In this document: positions 56,207 to 64,000 of the stretch, piece by piece
Layout: every line of letters begins with the position of its first letter
How positions within the stretch are numbered: the first letter of the stretch is position 1
NCBI GenBank assembly: GCA_021234155.1
Contig: JAJEKV010000291.1
Coordinates: 1-64,000 of the forward strand
Length of the DNA stretch: 64,000 nt
Direction: 5' to 3'
From: Isoetes taiwanensis
Taxonomy: Eukaryota; Streptophyta; Lycopodiopsida; Isoetales; Isoetaceae
Notes under the pieces: model-generated
Databases searched by the model: none
What the model saw: only the letters and a program-made list of their open reading frames with translations
Told to the model about the DNA's origin: nothing
Program-made: the position numbers and the translations under genes

Positions 56207-57160
56207 ATGATCGATGTTTGGGGCCATACGAGCATGTCTTCCGAATCCTGAGAGGGCAACAAGCATAAAAACTCCTTCTTCCCCACGTGGGCTGAATTGG
56301 CGGTGTAAGACCACTATTCTTCCATCAGTGAGCAAAGGTAGATAGAATTTGAGGGCTTTGTCGTGCCCTGCCTCCCCTGCCTCCTCGCCGGATCTGATTG
56401 CAGCCCTGTATCTTCCAGAGTATTCATCCAGCGGTACTTCTACCATTTCCCTATAGTCACTGAACATGGAAGATGCTAAGCTAATGCTGCCTTCGGCTGG
56501 TGTTGCTCCTGAGGTGCTGGATAGGAGCGCACTCGTTGATTTCCTTCTGATTCCCATCCGTTCCTGGATTGCCATGAACTCCTCCTTTGTAGGTAACTCC
56601 TGCTGAGCCATCATCTGTCTGATGCCGGTGTAGGCTTCTATGTCCGTCGATGATTGGCGGTGTACACAAAGACGCCTCCCTTATCTTTGATGGGGAAGTC
56701 TGTGTCTCCGGCCGATGAAGTCATCAAGGTCAGGTTGTTGACATAGGAGATGTAGGAGCTCATCTATCCTGTAGAGCCCCCCGGTCGCACTCCGGGAGAT
56801 TCTTGATGTCGCAAGCAAGCTCGTGCACGCTTCTCCTTGGATGATTATCGGGGTTAAGCTTGCGATGCCTAGCCCAAGTGGAGCTGTCCGCGTGGTTCTC
56901 AGCCTCTCTTCAAACCTCGAAGTTCCCTTTCGGCTTGTCGCCTTTCTTGTGCCGAGTCGGCGTCAATGATGTCTTCTATGTCCCGACCCACGTCATCTTC
57001 CTCTGCTCCCGCCTCCCTCGTACTCAAGAAGACCGCTCTTCTTCACCACGCCATGGCCATAGGCTCAATCTCTAGGGGTTAGGCCGGATGGTTCTCCTAT
57101 CTGGGTTTGGGCTCTATGGGATAGGAAAATAGCTCAATTTGCGGTATATGAGAAATATCT
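56207..57160 (-). pseudogene. gag: Element C gag part a, N-terminal piece
   Basis: The minus-strand frame from 56614 reads MMAQQELPTKEEFMAIQERM, GIRRKSTSALLSSTSG, YREMVEVPLDEYSGRYRAA and LPLLTDGRIVVLHRQFSPRG. It matches shorter pieces of element A (MGIRRKTTSILMPKSF, 19674-19916). Upstream of it, 56620-57160 corresponds to element A 19917-20530, with WDDYPR-like and Ser/Arg-rich stretches in shifted frames. The gag start itself is missing. Similarity fades at about 57160. This is the longest intact frame for this part of gag in the window. Confidence 0.75.
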
Positions 57161-57384
57161 CCTCCCTATTTACAACTCTTGACATATAAGTAGGCATAAT
57201 GGCTAGCTGGGGATAGGTTCAATCTGTAGACGTTTTTATACGGAACGCATTATGAATTGTATGATACGGCACATATTTGCCATATAAAACGTAAAAAATG
57301 CGGCAAAAAATTTTTGCGTACGCGAAACAACGTGAAAGCCGTCGCGGAAAACCGCTGAAAAACAAAAAAAAAAAAAAAAAAATA
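57161..57384. other. Unassigned A-rich interval
   Basis: It contains GCGGCAAAAAATTTTTGCG-like sequence near 57300-57320 and a run of about 20 A at 57364-57382. I see no gene. Confidence 0.5.
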
Positions 57385-58330
57385 TTATTATTGCAAATAA
57401 GACAATTTTGTTGGCTGTGCAAATGTGCAACTGAGCAAGGCATGTTAGTCTTGTAGTTATTTCTAAGAAAATATCCATTAGGAGGCATAGCAGTGAAACC
57501 GGGTCATATACCATGGAGGCTTAAATATGGCCATTTCATTTATTACATTTGTTGCACATTTACCATTAAGAAATGTTGGAATGATGCAATTAAGAAATGT
57601 TGGAATGATGCAATTCTGTTAGGCATTAGCTTATAAGAGCTCTACATATAATCTTCAAGGGCTCAAAATGGTCCCATATGAAGTTTAAATCCGCAAGGCT
57701 AAATATCCATATTTTACATTGCAAATATCCAATGTTTATTAGAGGACTAACGTTTAGGGCTTTTTGGGTTGCCCTAATATGCATGCTTATGAGCCAGATA
57801 TGGAAATACAAGATATGGAAATGCTTGGTTGTGGGAGCCGATAATCGAAAGCGCCTTAATTTGCTAAGCCCAACTCCATAATTTCACATCTTCAGATGTA
57901 GAGCTAAGCAGGCTTGAACAGAATCTCGGCACCATTTAACAATCTAAAAAGAAGATCCGATGGATTCAACAGATGAATCTATAGCAGAGCTATATTTCAA
58001 AATGCCCGGAGCATGCCGTGAAGATCTGGGAATCACCAGTCAATGGATTGCCTTTTCTATCAGTCGGAAAATAATTCGTGGTCTTTGCCTTAGCCGGAAA
58101 TAAGTTTGCCGGATCTACTGGATGATCTTTGCCTTAGCCGAAAATAAGTTTGCTTGGATTCTTTCCTGTGTATTTTGGCTTTGTTGCTTGAACTCTCAAT
58201 CAGATGCTTTTCAAAGCAGAGGAATGCGCAAACGAGTAAGATAAAATCGTAGTGCATGCATGGAGCTTCGAAATAACCTGGCTCTTCTGATCAGGTTTGA
58301 ATATTGGTGATTTGATATTGTTTCCTGATC
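57385..58330 (+). repeat. Direct repeat H, copy 1 (946 bp)
   Basis: Nearly identical to 60904-61849, starting TTATTATTGCAAATAAGACA and ending TGTTTCCTGATC. Differences are a few substitutions and two short indels (near 57590 and 57790). It could be a pair of long terminal repeats of a non-autonomous element or a recent tandem duplication. Terminal TG..CA is not evident. Confidence 0.85.
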
Positions 58331-60903
58331 TACCTTCAAAGCTTCAGATATTATTATGCTTTAAAATCCGAAATAGGGTCTACCATGATCTTATAATGTA
58401 TATTAGAGATTTACTGGGTATTTGCAGGTCTGTAACTAACTACATACATACAGAAGAACTATTGCTATTTGAGCTCTTTGTTGTCTACATGTTAAGAAAA
58501 AGAGCATGATCCCAATAGTTCTGCAGATTACTATGCTATTCTTTTTTAGGGATAAATTGTTTACTATATTTTGCTTGCTCCAATATGAATGCCTTGATCA
58601 TAAACGTCTGGTCTAAATGGCATGGTTCAAAACTGTGATGTTTAAGCAACTACGGCTACATGGGTTTGCTTGAATGAAATAAATGGGCTGAGTTTCTAAC
58701 TGCAGAAGCATGCAGACAGGTTTGTTAACATGGTTGCACAGATAGGCACCTTTGTGGTGTAAGCCTTATGCAGGATAATGATTCACTAGTTTGTGTTATC
58801 TGATTAATATCACAGACCTGTAAGTGCTAGGATGCTTGTAGCATGTCTATGCATCAATTATTTATAGCAGCCACTAATTTGTTCTTACGTGCTTGGATGC
58901 TTGTAGCACGTCTAGGCATATTATGTCTAAAGCAACAAGGTTTGTTGTTGAAGTTTAAAATGATAAAAATCTTATAATATGCTATGAAATTGACTATGGT
59001 TATCAAGGTTTGACTAGATTTGGGACTAAGAAATTAGTTCTCGCCTAATGGTAATGCTTGAGGCCAAACTGGGAAATTTAAAATATCGTATTCCAGTTTC
59101 CTTTTCTTGTTAAATGTCACCTCAGCAGGGCAAAAGGATACAATTGGCGATCAGTGATAAACTTAGAGACCCAATGTACCTTTTGGCCCTTGCACATTTA
59201 CCATTATCATGCTAATTGTGTATTGATTGGCTGCAGGTGCGGGTTCTCTCCTCCAATTGTTTCTATTTTGTGTTAGAGTTGGCGTAACGCTGAAATGGAA
59301 ATATCGGATGCGTAAAGAGATGGAATAAGCAACACTTTGATAGTACATGAGATAAGATATTTGAATACATATACTATAGTCAGAATGAAATGATCTTGGT
59401 GTCAGCAGTTCATCTGAATGACAAAAACAGAGCCAAAAAACTGGTTATTAATGTCAAATTTTGTTTCTGGAATGCTTTTGTATTTCTGAATTTCAAACAT
59501 GAAATATGATAGAAGGTAATTTAGAGTTGAAGGCTCTATTTTCAGCTTTAAAAATCTGATGTGATACATTGATAATAGTCTTAAAGATGGAATTCTTTTT
59601 TGGCTATGTCTTATTAAATATATGAGAAAGCATTTTTTGTCTCATAATGCACATGCTTTAATTTTTTGTCAGTAATCAATGGTCTTCAAATTACTTAGGC
59701 TTTGGAAAGAGAGGTACTAGTCTAGACTGGCTTGTTCGGGGTTTAGATAGTATGATGATATCTTTGCCAAGGGATTGACCGAGGTAGATCTTGATCTAAG
59801 CGTGTATGCTAGTTTAGGCCAGGTTTTTTTTAGACACTTCATTTCACTAGGGATACCTGGTGATGCCTCTCTCCCTTTGCTCTAAGTGATTTAGAAGATC
59901 AAGCACTAGTGGGGAATCTCCTTTACATAGTTTTTTTTGGCAACCATACTAAGCTACATTATGGTATATTTGTGCAGATTGCATATGAGGCAATGCCTCA
60001 CTTGGAACAAGCAGTTGGACACTCTTGAGTTTTACAAGAAGCAGAGTGAAATGGCAATGCTAGACACTTTGAGTTATACAAGAAGCAAAGTGAAATGTCA
60101 ATGCGTACATCTATTGTGCCATGCAAGGTGATGCAGATTACTTCTACCATGATGCATGTGATGATGAGGAAGAATATGAGGTCATACCATATACACGTAG
60201 ATGAGATAATCTCAAAATATACCTCCAACATGGAATAGCAGAATTTGACTGCAATAACCTGCAAGTTCCTATAAAGATAGTATTGGCCACTAGGCATACT
60301 ATACTTATGCCAGTTGGCGGCCAGTTGGCTAATGGCTATACAAATTTTTCAATATGACAACACAATGCTGCTGCTATATCTCAAAACTCAATAATCAAGG
60401 TATGTTTTAATTCAATCATTTTCTTAAGCTTTAAAGTATGGGATGAGGCATATGAGGCATTGCCTCACTCGGAACAAGCAGTTGGACACTCTGAGTTATA
60501 CAGGAAGCAGAGTGAAATGTCAATGCTTACATCATTGTATTATACTCTAGAGTGTATTCTAGTTAGCTATACATTTTTTAACTAGCCACGAGGCTTGACA
60601 CTATACTTATGCCAGTTGGCTCTATAGTTTCCTACTTTACATATGCCAGTTGGCTGCCAGGTGGCTATATAATTATGTCAATATGACAGCATACGATAGC
60701 ACAGTGGTGCTATAGTTGGTGCTCTAGTTTCTAAAAACTCCATTAACAAGGTAGTTTCTAAATCTAGAATCTCCTTTTGCTTTAAATTATGGGATGAGGC
60801 TTAACCCCTGCTGTGGCAGTGGGGGTTAGCTCTCCCCATGGTCACAGATTGATAATATCAAGGTGTGTTTACCCTCATTCCACGGTAGGTGGTAGGGTTT
60901 TTT
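58331..60903. other. Sequence between the two H repeats, no gene
   Basis: AT-rich, with only short frames. A 100-bp word beginning CATATGAGGCA(A/T)TGCCTCAC occurs at 59977 and 60449, and words with CTTATGCCAGTTGGC occur at 60305, 60607 and 60642. A short hairpin AACCCC..GGGGTT lies at 60803-60828. I recognise no retroelement protein. Confidence 0.5.
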
Positions 60904-61849
60904 TTATTATTGCAAATAAGACAATTTTGTTGGCTGTGCAAATGTGCAACTGAGCAAGGCATGTTAGTCTTGTAGTTATTTCTAAGAAAATATCCATTAG
61001 GAGGCATAGCAGTGAAACCGGGTCATATACCATGGAGGCTTAAATATGGCCATTTCATTTATTACATTTGTTGCACATTTACCATTAAGAAATGTTGGAA
61101 TGATGCAATTATGCAATTCTGTTAGGCATTAGCTTATAAGAGCTCTACATATAATCTTCAAGGGCTCAAAATGGTCCCATATGAAGTTTAAATCCGCAAG
61201 GCTAAATATCCATATTTTACATTGCAAATATCCAATGTTTATTAGAGGACTAACGTTTAGGGCTTTTTGGGTTGCCCTAATATGCATGCTTGTGAGCGGC
61301 TACCTCTGAATGCCAGATATGGAAATACAAGATATGGAAATGCTTGGTTGTGGGAGCCGATAATCGAAAGCGCCTCAATTTGCTAAGCCCAACTCCATAA
61401 TTTCATATCTTCAGATGTAGAGCTAAGCAGGCTTGAACAGAATCTCGGCACCATTTAAAAATCTAAAAAGAAGATCCGATGGATTCAACAGATGAATCTA
61501 TAGCAGAGCTATATTTCAAAATGCCCGGAGCATGCCGTGAAGATCTGGGAATCACCAGTCAATGGATTGCCTTTTCTATCAGTCGGAAAATAATTCGTGG
61601 TCTTTGCCTTAGCCGGAAATAAGTTTGCCGGATCTACTGGATGATCTTTGCCTTAGCCGAAAATAAGTTTGCTTGGATTCTTTCCTGTGTATTTTGGCTT
61701 TGTTGCTTGAACTCTCAATCAGATGCTTTTCAAAGCAGAGGAATGCGCAAAGGAGTAAGATAAAATCGTGGTGCATGCATGGAGCTTCGAAATAACCTGG
61801 CTCTTCTGATCAGGTTTGAATATTGGTGATTTGATATTGTTTCCTGATC
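60904..61849 (+). repeat. Direct repeat H, copy 2 (946 bp)
   Basis: See 57385-58330. Its end coincides with the CACTA terminus at 61850, while copy 1 runs on into unrelated sequence. Confidence 0.85.
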
Positions 61850-63530
61850 CACTACAAAAAAATTGCCCTGTTACGACGTCTATTACGACGTCCAGACGTC
61901 GTTTGAACGTCGATGAACGACGCCAAAAAGTCGATGAACGACGCGCCTATAACGGCGTCCCCGACGCCGCGTTTTACGACGCGACGCTACGCCGCTATAC
62001 TCTGCCGCGAACGGCGCCGCCTTAAAGCGGCGATGTGACGCCGTTCAACGACGCCACGCATACTGCGTGGCTGCCGGGCGCCGCCGCGGGCGCCCGGCGA
62101 AGCGAAAGTTGCCGACGTGGCAGCACGCGTGTTTGACGTCGCTTAACGACGCCACGTACATCGCGGCGTACCACGCTGTCGGGCGGCGGTAGCCGTTAGC
62201 CGCTACCGATTGTCGGCGTATGGCGACGTAAGCAACGCCGTTTAACGACGTTGTTTACGTGTATTAAATTTTTTTTTTTTTTATAAATTGAAAAAAATAA
62301 TAATAATAATACATTTATTATGAATGAAGTTAATACATTTAATTTAAAGCCTATAAAATGAATTTAACCAATAAAGAAACATAAGATTTTAACGTCATTA
62401 AATGATGTCGCTTAAATATATTAAAAAATACAAAAATAAATGAAGCCCCAATTTTTTTTAGCTAAATACATTAATCAATAAATTAAGCTAAATATATTAA
62501 TCAATACATTAAGCATATTGAAAATTAAATGCTTACGGTACAAAGGTGGCAAAGTTGTTTTGCACAAACAACGATTTGCTAGGAGTGTACATGCAAAACA
62601 ATAAATTCAATGATTAGTAAAATATTAGTATAAATAAACAACTTAAAGGAAAAAAAAAAAAAAAAATATGGAAAATCAATGGGGGAGGGTGGTGGTTTCA
62701 ATGACGCCCCTTCTTGGATAACAATTTAACCTAAATAAAGCATTAGTATTTTATTAGCGTATTGAAAAAATTAAATCCTTACCGGAAGAGGTGCCAACTT
62801 GTTTTGCAAGAACAACACATTTTGCTAGGAGTGTACATGCAAAACAAAAAATTCAATGATTAGAAAGAAATAGTATAAAACAACTAATAAGGAAAAATTT
62901 TGGAAAGAAGAAGGGTCTGATCTTTTAACGACGTCTCCTTAGATGGGAAAAAAAAATTAGAAGAAGAATGGAAGAATTCAAGAAGAAAAGGCTAAGAAGA
63001 AGAGGAGGAACCGAAAATGGGGAGGAAGAATACGAAGAAGATGAAGCATAAGAGGAGGATTAAGAGTAAGAATTTGAATAAGAGGAGGAAGAAGTAGTAT
63101 AAGAGGAGGAAGAATCAAGAAGAAGATGACAAAGGGAATGGAAGAATATGTATGGAAGAAGGATGCAAGAATGGAAGAAGAAGAATGAAGGTTGAAGGAA
63201 GAACAAACAACAAATACAAAAAGCCCTAAATCTACCCAAAAACAAGTTTAGATTCAAAACGAAGTTGGTTGATCCCGCACATACCTTATGAAGCTTGTCT
63301 TACACTTAGAATAGACCCCAAAGTAGATCCGCTACCGAAAATCGCCTCAAAAACACTCCTCCATAAGTTTTGCTTGCTCGAAAATAAGCGGGCGGGATTG
63401 CCACCGCTTTTGATTTAAATCACTGGTCGCCGTTTAACGACGCCACGACGCCGTTAAACGACGACAAAAACGCCGCTGAACGACGTTTAGAAATTTTTTT
63501 TTTACGACGACCAAACAAAAAAAAAAAAAA
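61850..63530 (+). mobile_element. CACTA-type transposon G, left end and subterminal repeats
   Basis: It starts CACTACAAAAAAATTGCCC, the classic left terminus of plant CACTA (En/Spm) elements. It is followed by a dense run of ACGACGTC, ACGACGCC and GATGAACGACG in both orientations (61868-62260), the subterminal binding-site array of such elements. A second cluster of ACGACG words at 63430-63505 probably marks the right subterminal region. The inverse terminus ending GTAGTG is not present before the window end. The middle is AT-rich, with a duplicated 110-bp block (62530-62650 and 62775-62885). No transposase is seen, so it is a small non-autonomous or truncated copy. Confidence 0.68.
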
Positions 63531-63916
63531 AAAAAAAATTAAATAGTATAGAATGCATGTACACTTGATACATGGGTTTATTTAACTGGATAGGGGTTTA
63601 TTTGACTTGCTACACCGTTAAAGTTATGAAATATACCACCATGAAAATGTTCAATGTTTTGTGGTACATCCGTTGAGCTATGAGGTATATAATACAATGA
63701 TGATAACTAGTAATACCTTACCTGCTACGATAACTAATACCTTACCAACATGCAAAGATGTAGTTTATCTTAAAATTTTATTTTGTTAGATTTAAAAAAG
63801 TTAGGTTTCCACCAATAGTATATGTAGCTACGTGTTCACTTGTTACGACGACATATATATATATATTTTTTTAATTTTGTCCCCTGCTATGAGAACTAAT
63901 ACCCTACCAATGGTTA
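63531..63916. other. Unassigned AT-rich interval
   Basis: It contains repeated CTAATACCTTACC words (63709-63750) and an AT dinucleotide run (63850-63867). No gene. Confidence 0.5.
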
Positions 63917-64000
63917 GACAGATGGTTCTCCTATCTGGGTTTGGGCTCTATGGGATAGGAAAATAGCTACAGCTGCGGTATATAGGAAAATGTGGCAAAA
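63917..64000 (-). repeat. Second copy of an element C gag segment at window end
   Basis: 63926-63990 matches 57085-57150 in the same orientation, almost perfectly over the first 45 bases (GGTTCTCCTATCTGGGTTTG). It then diverges, and is cut by the window end. It may be the far side of a later insertion or a separate copy. Confidence 0.6.

Noticed and set aside
63060-63257. Minus-strand frame rich in Ser, Tyr and Phe
   Set aside because: It is antisense to an AAGAAGAGGAGGA-type simple repeat.
1-64000. tRNA, rRNA or organelle-derived insertions
   Set aside because: I looked for TTC-containing T-arms with matching acceptor stems and for rRNA-like conserved words and saw none. A covariance-model scan would be needed to exclude decayed tRNA copies.

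Overview
The window looks like intergenic repeat DNA from a land plant with a large, transposon-rich nuclear genome. I base this on Ty3/Gypsy chromoviruses primed by an initiator-Met tRNA-like site, plant-type TATA boxes (CTATAAATAG), a CACTACAAAAAAA terminus and a plant-style FCP1/NLI-like phosphatase. The family mix would suit a non-seed plant such as a fern, lycophyte or bryophyte, but that is inference. I found no ordinary single-copy host gene, rRNA, tRNA or CRISPR.

Layout. Almost everything is one nested stack of mobile elements. The oldest layer I can follow is a minus-strand Ty3/Gypsy copy (element C). Its gag is cut into pieces at 25173-25939, 47935-48063 and 56207-57160. Element A (minus strand, about 13 kb, 5' LTR 23526-25172, 3' LTR running off the window at 1-395) sits at the left edge of this gag. 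Element B (plus strand, 2316-15398, LTRs 2316-3851 and 13828-15398) is a relative of A inserted inside A's integrase. Element D (25940-47934) is a 22-kb DNA transposon with 32-bp perfect terminal inverted repeats and a 3-bp target duplication. It carries a broken transposase on the minus strand at its left end, two very large inverted repeats in its middle, and a plus-strand gene block at its right end that includes an FCP1/NLI-like phosphatase. Element E (48064-56206) is an 8.1-kb element with CAGGG/CCCTG ends and an ATGATCGAT target duplication. It holds two zinc-finger-type exons and is split by a decayed LINE (F, about 49345-54000). The right end (57385-61849) has a pair of 946-bp direct repeats (H), the second interrupted by a CACTA terminus (G) with dense ACGACG subterminal repeats.

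How the parts work together. A and B share an unusual plan: LTR, promoter module, an extra open reading frame before gag (ORF0), a second promoter module, then a gag in two parts, then protease-RT-RNase H-integrase-chromodomain. Each promoter module has two 65-80 bp motif copies (clean hairpins in A) and a TATA box 101-114 bp before the start codon. ORF0 of A starts with the first seven residues of the mature histone H3 tail. These two traits, the phosphatase inside D, and a dispersed GC-rich palindrome in D are the observations I consider most worth following. Nearly every long frame is broken by single-base shifts, from decay or from sequence error, so the coding calls are mostly pseudogenes.
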